Below are positions 16,966 to 26,042 of a stretch of DNA of 35,062 nucleotides, in pieces. The number at the start of each line of letters is the position of its first letter. Position 1 is the first letter of the stretch. Source of the DNA: Zobellia amurskyensis (GTDB lineage: Bacteria; Bacteroidota; Bacteroidia; Flavobacteriales; Flavobacteriaceae); the NCBI RefSeq assembly GCF_009725985.1, contig NZ_RCNR01000050.1, forward strand, positions 1 through 35,062, in the 5' to 3' direction. Below the pieces are notes generated by a model. That model saw only the letters and a list, made by a program, of their open reading frames with translations. It made no database searches and was not told where the DNA came from. The translations under genes were made by a program, and so were the position numbers.

Positions 16966-18798
16966 ATGGATTTGCAGAGAACAAATGAAAAACGATTGGG
17001 GATAATAGGTTCTGGCCCTATGGCTATTTACCTGTTAAAACATTTATATGATTGTATTGACACCCTCAAAAAAGAAATAGGTAGTATTTTTATTTTTGAA
17101 AGCAGTGAAAATATGGGTATGGGTACACCATACACCCCGGAAACTACGGATGTTTATAATTTATCGAATATATCTTCTGAAGAAATTCCAGAACTGATTG
17201 AAACATTAGGCAACTGGTTACGAAATCAAGATCGGTCTATCTTGGAATCACTAAATATTACAGAATTTCCAATTAAAGATTCTGAGGTATACAGTCGATT
17301 GGCTTTGGGCCAATATTTTCAATCCCAGTACAACTCACTTGTTAAAAAGTTGCAGGCCGAGAGTATAACTATCAAAGAATTTCCAAGAAATAGAGTGGTT
17401 GATATACTCCCAAAATCTGTTGATGGTAAAATAGTTGTCGTAGATCAAAATGATAGTAAGCATCCTTTGGATAAAGTTGTGATAGCTACTGGTCATGAGT
17501 GGAAAAGTAAACAAAAAAGTGGTCTAGGTCATTTTTCAAGCCCCTGGCCCATACATAAAATTTTGCCAGAGCAAGGTGATTCATACAATTTTACCATTGG
17601 TATTTTAGGTGCATCATTAAGTGCTTTTGATGTGGTGACATCACTTGCGCATCGCCATGGGAAATTTGTTGAAAGAGATGATAGACTTATTTTTAAAGTT
17701 AATCCGAATTCGTCCGATTTTAAAATCGTACTACATTCTGCGGAAGGTTGGTTACCCCATTTACAATATGAACAACGGAAAAGTTTACGAGAAATTTACA
17801 GACATACTAGCAGAAATCAAATGTTATCCCTAATTGACAATTCGGGCTTTTTAAGAATAGAAAAATATTTTAAAGTAGTGTGCAAACCAGCGTTAGAAAT
17901 CGCACTGGTTAAAGACAACTTAGAAGAAATTTCTGCTAAAATGAAGAACTCTGATTTTCGATTTATTGACTTTGTTGAAACTATGACCGAAAGGCATGAG
18001 TATAGCAACTCTTTTGAAGGAATGAAGAAAGAAATGGTTGCTGCGAAGGATTCAGTTGAAAACAATAATCCAATACATTGGAAGGAAACTCTCGATGATT
18101 TAATGTATTCCCTAAATTTTCATGCTGAACTTCTGTCTGCGGAAGATTTTTATTTTTTCAAAAAAAAAGTAATGTCATTTTTAATGAACGTAATTGCAGC
18201 AATGCCGCTTTCGTCAGCCAAAATTCTTTTAGCACTTTATGATTCTGGTTGTATTGATTTAATTGGAGGGAAAGTTAGCATACTTAGTTCTGATTCTAAA
18301 ACAGAAATTACTAAAATTGAAGTAAATAGTTTGGATGGAGAAGTAAAGTATATGGAGTACAAAATGTTTATTGAATGCGGTGGGGAAGAAAAAATAGAAT
18401 TATCAAATTTTCCTTTTCCGTCTCTAATTTCAAGTGAAAGTGTTCGTGAATCTCGAGTTAAGTTTTCCTCCAAAAAAGCCAGGGAAGCAGTTGAGAAGTA
18501 TGTACCCAAAGAGAAAGTATTTTTAAAGAACGGCACATCATTTATGTATACAGGAGGCATTGATATTGATGCAGCTTACCAAATCGTTGATGGAAATGGA
18601 AATTCTAACAATCGAATAAATGATATTGCTTTTACACATACATTAGGGGTAAGACCTTATTCGTATGGACTTCAAGCATGTAGTGCTACCAGTGAGATTC
18701 TAGTTAATTTCTGGTTGTCCCAAATTTCAGGGGTCGCTTTAGACTCACCTGAAATACAAGGAATAACTGAGATTTATGAGGAAAACGATAATTTGTAG
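16966..18798 (+). CDS. FAD/NAD(P)-binding protein (NAD_binding_9-like oxidoreductase)
   Basis: A 610-residue soluble protein. The N-terminal Rossmann fold has LGIIGSGPMAIYLLKHL (GxGxxA-type dinucleotide site, residues 11-27) followed by IFIFESSENMGMGTPYTP. A second nucleotide-binding strand is seen in DKVVIATGHEW, and a further Gly-rich segment, TIGILGASLSAFDVV, lies near residue 215. The C-terminal GVRPYSYGLQACSAT block closes the fold. The layout fits the FAD-NAD(P)-binding family whose members are poorly characterised. A purine-rich GAGGAGGAGG run lies about 20 bases before the ATG, which is unusual for this phylum where Shine-Dalgarno signals are weak. The substrate is unknown and the neighbours give no clue. 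Confidence 0.8.
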   Translation: MDLQRTNEKRLGIIGSGPMAIYLLKHLYDCIDTLKKEIGSIFIFESSENMGMGTPYTPETTDVYNLSNISSEEIPELIETLGNWLRNQDRSILESLNITEFPIKDSEVYSRLALGQYFQSQYNSLVKKLQAESITIKEFPRNRVVDILPKSVDGKIVVVDQNDSKHPLDKVVIATGHEWKSKQKSGLGHFSSPWPIHKILPEQGDSYNFTIGILGASLSAFDVVTSLAHRHGKFVERDDRLIFKVNPNSSDFKIVLHSAEGWLPHLQYEQRKSLREIYRHTSRNQMLSLIDNSGFLRIEKYFKVVCKPALEIALVKDNLEEISAKMKNSDFRFIDFVETMTERHEYSNSFEGMKKEMVAAKDSVENNNPIHWKETLDDLMYSLNFHAELLSAEDFYFFKKKVMSFLMNVIAAMPLSSAKILLALYDSGCIDLIGGKVSILSSDSKTEITKIEVNSLDGEVKYMEYKMFIECGGEEKIELSNFPFPSLISSESVRESRVKFSSKKAREAVEKYVPKEKVFLKNGTSFMYTGGIDIDAAYQIVDGNGNSNNRINDIAFTHTLGVRPYSYGLQACSATSEILVNFWLSQISGVALDSPEIQGITEIYEENDNL

Positions 18799-19004
18799 AT
18801 TCTTATTCAGGGGTTTTGCATAAAATTTTAATTCTAAGCCGAAGTTTCTTCTGTTTAAAATCCTATACATCGTTTAAGTTTAGTCTTATAACGTTATTAT
18901 GTTAACCCTAAACCTATAACTCTCATAAATATTCCTTAAGAGAGTTTGTCTTGCTTTATCTCACCGTTAATTTCGATAATTAATAATTTTAAAATTTTAT
19001 AGTT

Positions 19005-19373
19005 ATGAAAAAGTGTATAAAAAACTTAACAGCTCTGTTCTTTATTTCAGCCCTTCTTGTTTCTTGTAGTAAAGATAATGACCCTTCCGATGACAATTTG
19101 TTTGTAGGTACATACAACGGTTCAGTAAGTTATTCTGAAACTTCTGGAAACACAAGTATTTCTACTGATGATGGGCGGGTAACGTTAGTAAAAGTTGGAG
19201 ACTCCTATAATTTTGATTTTTCGGATGGGATTCCAAGTTTGAAAGGCATTAAGATAGACAAGAACGAGAATATCTTAATTAGTAGTGATGGTGGAATAAA
19301 AATTGACGAAGGCAATCTTACCATTGCTTACTCCAAAGACGGAGAGGTTTGGGGTGCAGATTGTACAAGATAA
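19005..19373 (+). CDS. Small lipoprotein of unknown function
   Basis: A 122-residue protein with a lipoprotein signal peptide (lipobox LLVSC, Cys at about residue 22) followed by SKDNDPSDD. The mature part is about 100 residues of predicted beta strands with YNGSVSYSETSGNTSIS, repeated Asp/Gly turns and a second cysteine near the C-terminus. The pattern resembles small lipocalin-like flavobacterial lipoproteins. No family is recognised and nothing links it to its neighbours. A strong terminator follows 14 bases after the stop, so it is probably a single-gene transcript. Confidence 0.75.
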   Translation: MKKCIKNLTALFFISALLVSCSKDNDPSDDNLFVGTYNGSVSYSETSGNTSISTDDGRVTLVKVGDSYNFDFSDGIPSLKGIKIDKNENILISSDGGIKIDEGNLTIAYSKDGEVWGADCTR

Positions 19374-19386
19374 TTGAACGTATAGG

Positions 19387-19420
19387 TTAGCCGCTTATAA
19401 TTGAGCGGCTAATTGTTTTT
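19387..19420 (+). terminator. Rho-independent terminator after the small lipoprotein gene
   Basis: A 9-bp perfect stem (TTAGCCGCT with AGCGGCTAA) and an 8-base loop, followed by TTGTTTTT. Confidence 0.88.
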
Positions 19421-19487
19421 ACCACGATGTTTAAAAATTGAGGAGAGTATCATTTCTAATGATAAAAGTTTAAATTATAATGTGGAC

Positions 19488-21581
19488 TTAATTGAAATCC
19501 ATTCCCATAGATAAATCAATATCATTTGGCCTTTCAATGTCCGCTCCTCTAGAATTATGTTTTTGTACATTTTTTTGATGTACTAAAGACATTGGTAGTT
19601 CTTCTAAAAAATAAGACGAAGTAATTTCTTTATCCTCGCCAGTATCATTGATGGTATTGTGAAAGGCATTTATGGAGCTAGTGTCCCTAGTAATAATAAG
19701 TTCATTTTTAGCCCTTGTCAATGCTACATATAAAACTCTCCTATCTTCTTCTATTTCGTCATTGTCATCCAAATTCCACGCACTGGGGTATACTTTTGGA
19801 GACACGTTCAATACAAAGCAGGTATCTGCTTCCAATCCTTTGGCAGAGTGAACTGTAGAAATAATAACATGGTCTTTGTGATCTTCTGTAGTAAGCTTGG
19901 AGCTTTCAAGAACAGGTGTGCCATTAAGTTGCTTGGAATTTTCAAGAACTCCCTCTGAAATAAATTCGCCTAGAGAGGCATAGTTGCCGGCCAGAATTTC
20001 GAGGACAGGAAAATCTGCCTTCCTCTTTTCGTTCCAATCCTTACGATATTTATAAGCTAAGTTCAGCGACATTTCTTCGTATGCCATTTTTACAGCGGCC
20101 CTTACATCTCCTTGTTTGTCTAAAACAGCACTGAATAAATCACCCAATCTACTGCCATCCTGACCACCAATAATATGAGGCAATTGGTCTGCAAGATTAT
20201 CATGGTGAAGACAACTAATAATGTCCTTGACGAATTTAGATGCCCGTATTTCACCTATTCCTTCCCAAAAAGTCAAGAATCGAATCCAAGCAATTTCATC
20301 ATATGGATTGTTAACGACCCTAAGAAGGGAAACCACATCTTTTATGTGGGCAGATTCCATAAATTTCCTCCCGCCATACGTAACATAGGGAATCTTTTTT
20401 TGAATGAATACAGCTTGTAATGGCTTAGTATAGTACTGTGAACGAGAAAGTATAAGATGGTCCGAAAAAGTCTTATTACCTTCCGTAAAATTGCCTAAAA
20501 TCCTTTCGGATATGTAATTTGCCTCTTCCCATTGGCTCTCTACGTTTATGAGCTCCGGTTTTTCCCCTAACTCTCTAGCGGATATTAGTTGCTTATTGTA
20601 GTCGATAGGGGAAGTCTGAAGGAGCCAATTAGAAACATCCAATATGTATTGAGTTGATCTATAATTTTTATCTAAAACTTGTACTTCTGACCCAGGCACT
20701 CGCTCTGAAAATAGGTGGACGTTTTTAAAATCGGCACCTCTAAAAGAGTATATAGATTGTGCATCGTCTCCCACACAAAATAAACATGACATGCTGATAA
20801 AAGGCTTAATCAAATCCCACTGTAATGGGTTGGTGTCCTGCATTTCATCAATTAAAATATGTTCGTAATGTGCAGCAAGAATATCTCTTGCTTGAACATC
20901 TTTCTGCAATCTATTAGCTACCACTAACAACAAATCGTCATAGTCCAGATAACGAGATTGCATTTTTTTATTTTGATAAGCCTTAAGTAATATTTCTATG
21001 TAAGGCTTAATCTGCAAAATTTCCTCATTGGTATCATTATCTGTTTTTCCTTTAAAAACCTTGGACCTCAAGGTTTCGGTTAAACTTTTCTTTGTGTTTC
21101 TTGCAAAGGAATAGATATCAATAAGTTGTTGGGGTTTAAGACGTACTGCTTTATATTCCTTAACATAGTTGCCGCAGATTATTTTCATCGCGCCAATTTG
21201 ATCGTCAGGGTCAATAACCGTAAAAGAAGAAGCACCAAATAGATTGGGGAATTTTGTAATTAACTGGCTGCACCATGAATGGAAGGTTGCTCCCCTTAAA
21301 TTAGCAGTAGTGCTGCTGCTGATAGAAGACTTGACCCGTTCCACTATTTCATTAGCTGCTCGCTTTGTAAAGGTCAGAATTTGGATTTTTCCGGCATCCG
21401 TTCCACGGTCTATAAGATAAGAAGCCCTACCTATTATAGTTTTTGTTTTACCGGTACCAGCACCTGCCAGGACAAGTAAATGTTTTCCTGAAAATTCAAC
21501 GGCTTTCTTCTGGTTTATATTGAAATTTTGCAAATAATTTGTTTTAGTTAGTGCGATAATAAGTAAGAAATAATCACGCAC
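19488..21581 (-). CDS. UvrD/Rep-family ATP-dependent DNA helicase
   Basis: A 697-residue superfamily-1 helicase with all main motifs: Q-motif (NFNINQKKAVEF), Walker A AGAGTGKT (39-46), Walker B region LIDEMQDTNPLQWDL, VGDDAQSIYSFRGAD, the YRST motif, STVHSAKGLEADTCFVLN and VLYVALTRAKNELII. It unwinds DNA 3' to 5' in repair or replication-restart roles. The start used is GTG at 21581; a shorter form beginning near residue 10 would still hold the full Q-motif. The C-terminus lacks the extra nuclease and regulatory regions of AddA. It is divergently arranged with a GIY-YIG nuclease gene across 143 bases, which suggests shared control in a DNA-repair setting. It is similar in size to accessory UvrD-like helicases, so it may not be the main UvrD of the cell. 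Confidence 0.93.
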   Translation of the reverse strand: MRDYFLLIIALTKTNYLQNFNINQKKAVEFSGKHLLVLAGAGTGKTKTIIGRASYLIDRGTDAGKIQILTFTKRAANEIVERVKSSISSSTTANLRGATFHSWCSQLITKFPNLFGASSFTVIDPDDQIGAMKIICGNYVKEYKAVRLKPQQLIDIYSFARNTKKSLTETLRSKVFKGKTDNDTNEEILQIKPYIEILLKAYQNKKMQSRYLDYDDLLLVVANRLQKDVQARDILAAHYEHILIDEMQDTNPLQWDLIKPFISMSCLFCVGDDAQSIYSFRGADFKNVHLFSERVPGSEVQVLDKNYRSTQYILDVSNWLLQTSPIDYNKQLISARELGEKPELINVESQWEEANYISERILGNFTEGNKTFSDHLILSRSQYYTKPLQAVFIQKKIPYVTYGGRKFMESAHIKDVVSLLRVVNNPYDEIAWIRFLTFWEGIGEIRASKFVKDIISCLHHDNLADQLPHIIGGQDGSRLGDLFSAVLDKQGDVRAAVKMAYEEMSLNLAYKYRKDWNEKRKADFPVLEILAGNYASLGEFISEGVLENSKQLNGTPVLESSKLTTEDHKDHVIISTVHSAKGLEADTCFVLNVSPKVYPSAWNLDDNDEIEEDRRVLYVALTRAKNELIITRDTSSINAFHNTINDTGEDKEITSSYFLEELPMSLVHQKNVQKHNSRGADIERPNDIDLSMGMDFN

Positions 21582-21661
21582 AATAGATTTTAATCGAGAT
21601 TAAACTCAGCAAAGAACAAAGTATAATTCTCATACACAAAGATACGGAAATATATGAAAAA

Positions 21662-21692
21662 TGGAATATATCCAACCTATTGGAATATTTCC
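21662..21692. promoter_or_regulatory. Two GGA-type palindromes in the divergent helicase/nuclease promoter
   Basis: TGGA-N5-TCCA at 21662-21674 and GGAA-N3-TTCC at 21682-21692 are two inverted repeats with centres 19 bases apart, on about the same face of the helix. They lie immediately upstream of a TAATTTTG promoter box that serves the nuclease gene. They look like a tandem operator. Confidence 0.4.
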
Positions 21693-21700
21693 TAATTTTG
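21693..21700 (+). promoter_or_regulatory. Candidate -7 box (TAATTTTG) of the GIY-YIG nuclease gene
   Basis: The sequence fits the Bacteroidota TAnnTTTG element and lies 24 bases before the nuclease ATG. No well-placed -33 TTG is seen. Confidence 0.45.
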
Positions 21701-21724
21701 TAATCTTTAATGTATATTATATAA

Positions 21725-23086
21725 ATGCACCATTCATCTTACACTATTGTCACCATAAACACGGTACCCGTAACGGAGTATTATCATAGACTTTTAGAAA
21801 TTTGTATTGTTCATATCAAGAACAATATTGAAGTGGGGCGGTTTAATAGTTTAATCAACCCACAGAGGCCACTTGGCAAGGATGTGCTTGAGCATACTGG
21901 GCTCACGAATGATATATTAAGGTTTGAACCTGTTTTTTGTGAAGTTGCAGATGAAATATTATATTATTTAAAAAATACCGTAGTAGTAACTTTTTCTGAT
22001 TTCGCTTATAAAGTTTTACGTAGTGAGTTTAAAAAAATTGGTTATCAACTTTCAGTTCCGACCTCGTGTGTTTCAATACTTCTAAACAAGAACTTTCCGA
22101 ATTTACCTAATAGTCTTAAGTTAATATCCGAACATTTTGAGATTTGCAAAGGAGACTTAAAACGTTGTGACGTTATGGCCGAAATAATGGTTGAAATAAT
22201 ACAGAGATTAAATTTGGCCATTTTGGACTCCAACAGTTCTGTTAATCCGTATAATAAAAAGGATAGGATAGATATTAGTAGATTAGAACGTAAACCAGGA
22301 GTCTATTACTTTAAAAATAGCAGTGGGGTCGTTATTTATGTTGGTAAGGCTGTGAGGATTAAGGATAGGGTTAAAAGTCACTTTAATAGTAATCTGCAAC
22401 GTGAGCAAATAATCTGCTCTGAAACTACAGAGATTAATCATGTCTATACTGGAAGTAATTTAATCGCTGAACTTTCAGAGTCGGATGAAATCATGCAATA
22501 TCATCCTAAATATAACATTGCCCAAAAGAAACATACCTCACCCTTTATCGTAGTTTCTAAGATTAATAAGAAGGGGTATATGCAGATGTCTATAGTACGA
22601 AAAGACTATCCGGATTCTATAAACGAGGTTTTTTATAATAGAAAATCCGTAGCAAAAAAGCTTATAGAATTATGTGAGGAGTATGAACTGTGTCCTAAGT
22701 TTAGTGGGTTTCATAAAGCACTAGGTAAATGTAAACATGACAATTTCCTTGACTGTCCATCCGCTTGTATTGGCGAAGAACCTCCGGAGACTTATAATTT
22801 AAGGGTTAAGGCAGCACTTAAGTCCTTAGAGTGTAACCAGAATAGCTTTGCAATAAAACTCAGAGGGAGGACTAAGGATGAAATGGGTTTTGTCCTAGTT
22901 CGTGATGGTGTGTATTTGGGATTTGGATACGTTGAACTCAACGAGCAAATAGTTTCCTTACACGATTTTGAAAGTTTTATTGTCCATAAAACGCATTCGT
23001 ATCATACAACCAGGATTATTGATTCATTTATTCAAAAACCACTAAACAAGTCAAAAATTATATATTTAGACAGAGTTGAGTTCTAA
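21725..23086 (+). CDS. UvrC/Cho-like GIY-YIG nuclease with a degenerate DnaQ-like N-terminal domain
   Basis: A 453-residue fusion. Residues 6-160 align with DEDDh exonucleases (DnaQ epsilon type), but the first-motif acids are replaced (Thr10, Asn12), the middle Asp is Ala94, and the His is Asp144; only Asp149 remains. This half therefore looks catalytically dead. Residues about 188-265 form a GIY-YIG endonuclease domain with intact features: GVYYF (Gly192-Tyr194), VIYVGKA (Tyr205-Gly207), Arg215, Glu252 and PKYN. The tail has UvrC-like cysteines: Cys in YELCPKF, GKCKHD and DCPSACIG. This layout matches Cho-type nucleases, which make the 3' incision in excision repair. It is divergently coupled to the UvrD-like helicase gene. 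Confidence 0.85.
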   Translation: MHHSSYTIVTINTVPVTEYYHRLLEICIVHIKNNIEVGRFNSLINPQRPLGKDVLEHTGLTNDILRFEPVFCEVADEILYYLKNTVVVTFSDFAYKVLRSEFKKIGYQLSVPTSCVSILLNKNFPNLPNSLKLISEHFEICKGDLKRCDVMAEIMVEIIQRLNLAILDSNSSVNPYNKKDRIDISRLERKPGVYYFKNSSGVVIYVGKAVRIKDRVKSHFNSNLQREQIICSETTEINHVYTGSNLIAELSESDEIMQYHPKYNIAQKKHTSPFIVVSKINKKGYMQMSIVRKDYPDSINEVFYNRKSVAKKLIELCEEYELCPKFSGFHKALGKCKHDNFLDCPSACIGEEPPETYNLRVKAALKSLECNQNSFAIKLRGRTKDEMGFVLVRDGVYLGFGYVELNEQIVSLHDFESFIVHKTHSYHTTRIIDSFIQKPLNKSKIIYLDRVEF

Positions 23087-23163
23087 TTACCCCAGGTTAC
23101 TGTTAATCAAAAAAATGAGGTCTTAATTAGAATAAATTAGGGTAGTTAAGTTGTGACCAAATA

Positions 23164-23901
23164 TTATTTCTCTAAGGTGTAGGTGCACATTTGAATACTT
23201 GCTTCTTTTAATGCTTTTTTAAGATGCTCGTTATTCTTAAAAGTGGGCTCTTTCAAAACCCGGTATTCGAACTGAACGCAGAAATTATCGGCTCTAAAAG
23301 GCCAAGGTTCCACGGTTAAATTGTCATTACTTTTTTTTCTTATAAAAAACCTTTGGTCATTTATTGTTTTGTTGATTTCGAGCTTTCGTTCGACCTCAGG
23401 AATCACGCCTTGACAGAGAATCAATGAACAACGGTCTGAGAAAAGCATGATGTTGTATAAATGTTCCTCGTCTTTGCGGTCCAATTCATATAGTTTTCGT
23501 TGAGATGTTCGTAGGGAATCAATTTTCTTAAGGAATTTAGCCATGGGTTTATAATCCTGCGCCAATGTTTCATAAAGGAACGTTAGGTGTCTTCCAATCA
23601 AGAGAGCAATTAGTTGTGACTTTTGCATGGCATTTTCAAAGACTCTTTTAGCATGTTCCAAAGCTTCTTTATTGGTACTCCCTTTCATGGAAAAATCCTT
23701 TGGACTTCCGTTTTCAGTTAGATAGTCCTGTTCATCAAAATCCAAGAGGTGATCGTCATGCTCGATAATTCCCGTAAGGACGTCTATCCAATGTTCAGGC
23801 ATGAGCTCAACCTCTAAATGAGAGGCAATTTTCCCCGATAGTAGGCCATGAGTATAATGGGAAATGATTTCCCAACCTTCTTGAGAATGTTTTACTATCA
23901 T
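23164..23901 (-). CDS. DUF3891-like hypothetical protein
   Basis: A 245-residue soluble protein. The opening MIVKHSQEGWEIISHYTHGLLSG and the IIEHDDHLLDFDE segment resemble DUF3891, a family with conserved His/Asp residues suggestive of metal binding (HD-like), though no enzyme activity is established as far as I know. His22 in HYTHGLLSG and the EHDDH cluster near residue 50 are the best candidate ligands. The mid region (RHLTFLYETLAQD) is helical and the last third is beta-rich (PWPFRADNFCVQFEYR). It lies downstream of the GlgB-like gene on the same strand, with 183 bases and a structured stem between them. Co-transcription is possible. Confidence 0.65.
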   Translation of the reverse strand: MIVKHSQEGWEIISHYTHGLLSGKIASHLEVELMPEHWIDVLTGIIEHDDHLLDFDEQDYLTENGSPKDFSMKGSTNKEALEHAKRVFENAMQKSQLIALLIGRHLTFLYETLAQDYKPMAKFLKKIDSLRTSQRKLYELDRKDEEHLYNIMLFSDRCSLILCQGVIPEVERKLEINKTINDQRFFIRKKSNDNLTVEPWPFRADNFCVQFEYRVLKEPTFKNNEHLKKALKEASIQMCTYTLEK

Positions 23902-23984
23902 TCTTTCCTGTTTTTCGTTTTTTCAGCTGGTAATATGATTATGTAAATTACCTATTTAGATGTCATAAGTATTTCTTAACCTAT

Positions 23985-24032
23985 TGGGCACCTCCAGCAA
24001 ATCAATTTCTATTTGAAGAATGGATGTGCCCA
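23985..24032. other. Structured 48-base stem between the DUF3891-like and GlgB-like genes
   Basis: Three stacked helices can form: TGGGCAC with GTGCCCA (7 bp), TCCA with TGGA (4 bp) and CAAAT with ATTTG (5 bp), closed by an 8-base loop and interrupted by small bulges. No T-tract follows on either strand, so it is not a standard terminator. It lies 52 bases after the GlgB-like stop on the minus strand and 83 bases before the DUF3891-like start. It could be a processing or stability element in a shared mRNA. Confidence 0.5.
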
Positions 24033-24084
24033 TAAGGGTTAATTAAAGTATGCCGAGTACTTCATGTTCCGCAGTAAATGAAAT

Positions 24085-25860
24085 TCAACTTTTAGTGAAA
24101 ATCAATGCTGCATATCCTGGAATAGTTATTTTGCTTGTTAATGATTTATTATCTGTTGAAAAGTTTTCTATTTCCATGGCATCGACATCTACATCGGACA
24201 GGGAATCATCAAATTTATTGTCTGTGCTATTTAAGTATAATTGCCAATCATTACTTTCGATACCTATTCCATAATCTTCATAGTCTACATTGCAAAAGTT
24301 TAAAATAACCAATACATCGCTACCACGCTTATAAGCCAGTATTTTTGTTTCGGGATTAAAATGGATTATTTCTACTTCTTGTTCTCGTAATCCTGCTCCG
24401 CCTCCATTTTGTCCTGTGCGAAGCTTAACAATGCTTCCCACTAGCTCGGTAATTCCCTTTAGGCGTTCCTGTTTTTTCCAATCCAACGGTTCGGTGTCTT
24501 GAAAATATTCGTCCTCAATAAATTCTTGTCCCTGAAAGAGCATTGGTATTCCCGGAGCTGTTAGTGTTAGGATTATGCCTAGCAACGCTCTTTTTTTAGC
24601 ATACGCACTTTCGGCATCGCCTGGTTGAATCTCTTCTGGAACCCTAGCCTTACCATTTGCAACTTCATCGTGAGATTCAGTATAGATAACACGGGAAAAT
24701 GCATCTCCGCTATACTTATACTCTATGGCATCAACTATTTTCTGCAGATTCCGTGTGTCATCATGCGTATCTGTAAGCACCTCTCTAACGGGATGTACAA
24801 AATTCATATCCCATTGTGAACCATACCCTATGCCTCCCGATTCAATAGTATTGGTTACAAAATCGTGGCCTTTTAAATCCTCGGCAATCGTTAGAACATG
24901 TGGGTATTTATCTTGTAGTTCAGTATTAATCTCACGCATCATCTGATTACCTTCCTCTATAGCATTATCCTCTCCTAATCCTCCGCCTTCAAAGCGTATG
25001 TAGGATGTGGCATCCAAACGCAATCCATCACAATGGTATTTTTCAATCCACATCAGCGCATTATCACGAAGGTATTGTCTCACTTCCTGCCTTCCATAGT
25101 CAGGACGGGTGTCGCCCCAAGGCGTTTCACTTCTATGGTCATTATAGAAATAGATACCCCCTTTGTCATTTTCGCTCCAACCATCAAATTGCCATAAATC
25201 TACATCCGATGGGCCGAAGTGGTTATATACAACATCCATGATGACGGCAATCCCCACTTTATGTGCCTCTTTAACAAGTTTTGCTAAACCTTCCGGTCCA
25301 CCGTAATCCTGTTCAATTGCAAATGGGTGTGCCGGGTTGTAGCCCCAAGAAATTGCTCCGGCAAATTCAGCTACTGGTAGAAGCTCGATACAGTTTATTC
25401 CGAGATTATTTAAATAGGGTAACTTTTCGATCACGTCAGCAAATGTTCCAACTTTATCAGGGTCTTTCCGATTAAATGTCCCAACATGTAATTCATATAT
25501 TACTAAAGTGTTCCACGCAGGTGTCTGATAATTGTCGTCTTCCCAATCAAAATCAAGGGTTCTTATTACAGAATTGCCATTACTGTTTGTTACCTCAAAA
25601 GCATATGGGTCATTACGCTGTAAACGCAATTTTCCGTTGTGAATCAAATATTTATATTCCTGCCCCTCTTTGGCCTGTTCTGTAGTTGCCGACCAGTATC
25701 CGTTTTCTTCATGCTCTAGTTCAAAATCACCCTCTTCCCAACCATTAAAATCCCCAATAACGAAAACCTTTTCTGCATTGGGCGCCCAGACCCTAAATGT
25801 AGTATAACCCTCTTTCAGCACAGCACCCATACCCGCTGACTTGATAATAGTATTTTCCAT
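24085..25860 (-). CDS. Cytosolic GH13 enzyme with CBM48, 1,4-alpha-glucan branching-enzyme-like
   Basis: A 591-residue protein without a signal peptide. Residues about 8-95 form a CBM48 module (FRVWAPNAEKVFVIGDFNGW). The GH13 barrel has VIYELHVGTF, DVVYNHFGPSD, nucleophile Asp283 (GLRLDATS), acid/base Glu327 (IAEDLKG) and Asp398 (ESHDEVANG). The layout resembles short GlgB proteins (glycogen branching) and the related trehalose-forming trehalohydrolases; the MLFQGQEF segment fits branching enzymes. It is shorter than classical GlgB (about 630-730 residues) because it lacks the extra N-terminal domain. It probably acts on intracellular glucan, complementing the secreted amylases 12 kb away. 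Substrate assignment is tentative. Confidence 0.82.
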   Translation of the reverse strand: MENTIIKSAGMGAVLKEGYTTFRVWAPNAEKVFVIGDFNGWEEGDFELEHEENGYWSATTEQAKEGQEYKYLIHNGKLRLQRNDPYAFEVTNSNGNSVIRTLDFDWEDDNYQTPAWNTLVIYELHVGTFNRKDPDKVGTFADVIEKLPYLNNLGINCIELLPVAEFAGAISWGYNPAHPFAIEQDYGGPEGLAKLVKEAHKVGIAVIMDVVYNHFGPSDVDLWQFDGWSENDKGGIYFYNDHRSETPWGDTRPDYGRQEVRQYLRDNALMWIEKYHCDGLRLDATSYIRFEGGGLGEDNAIEEGNQMMREINTELQDKYPHVLTIAEDLKGHDFVTNTIESGGIGYGSQWDMNFVHPVREVLTDTHDDTRNLQKIVDAIEYKYSGDAFSRVIYTESHDEVANGKARVPEEIQPGDAESAYAKKRALLGIILTLTAPGIPMLFQGQEFIEDEYFQDTEPLDWKKQERLKGITELVGSIVKLRTGQNGGGAGLREQEVEIIHFNPETKILAYKRGSDVLVILNFCNVDYEDYGIGIESNDWQLYLNSTDNKFDDSLSDVDVDAMEIENFSTDNKSLTSKITIPGYAALIFTKS

Positions 25861-25891
25861 AAACTGATATATTAGCTTATTAATTTTATGT

Positions 25892-25899
25892 CAAATTTA
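25892..25899 (-). promoter_or_regulatory. Candidate -7 box (TAAATTTG) of the GlgB-like gene
   Basis: The minus strand reads TAAATTTG, an exact TAnnTTTG match, 31 bases upstream of the start codon. A matching -33 TTG was not found. Confidence 0.45.
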
Positions 25900-26042
25900 G
25901 TGTCGATTTATATACAGTCTTCTTATTTGAACTTTTATAAATAGCTCAAAAAGTAATTTGTTTACCTCGAAAAATTAAGCTGCTACCGTTTCAAAAAAAC
26001 AAATTCTAACAACCCCAGATGTGGATTACTTGCCGATATGTT

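Noticed and set aside
24085-25860. Several plus-strand open frames of 60-80 residues
   Set aside because: All are antisense shadows of the GH13 gene and show low-complexity, histidine/proline-rich translations.
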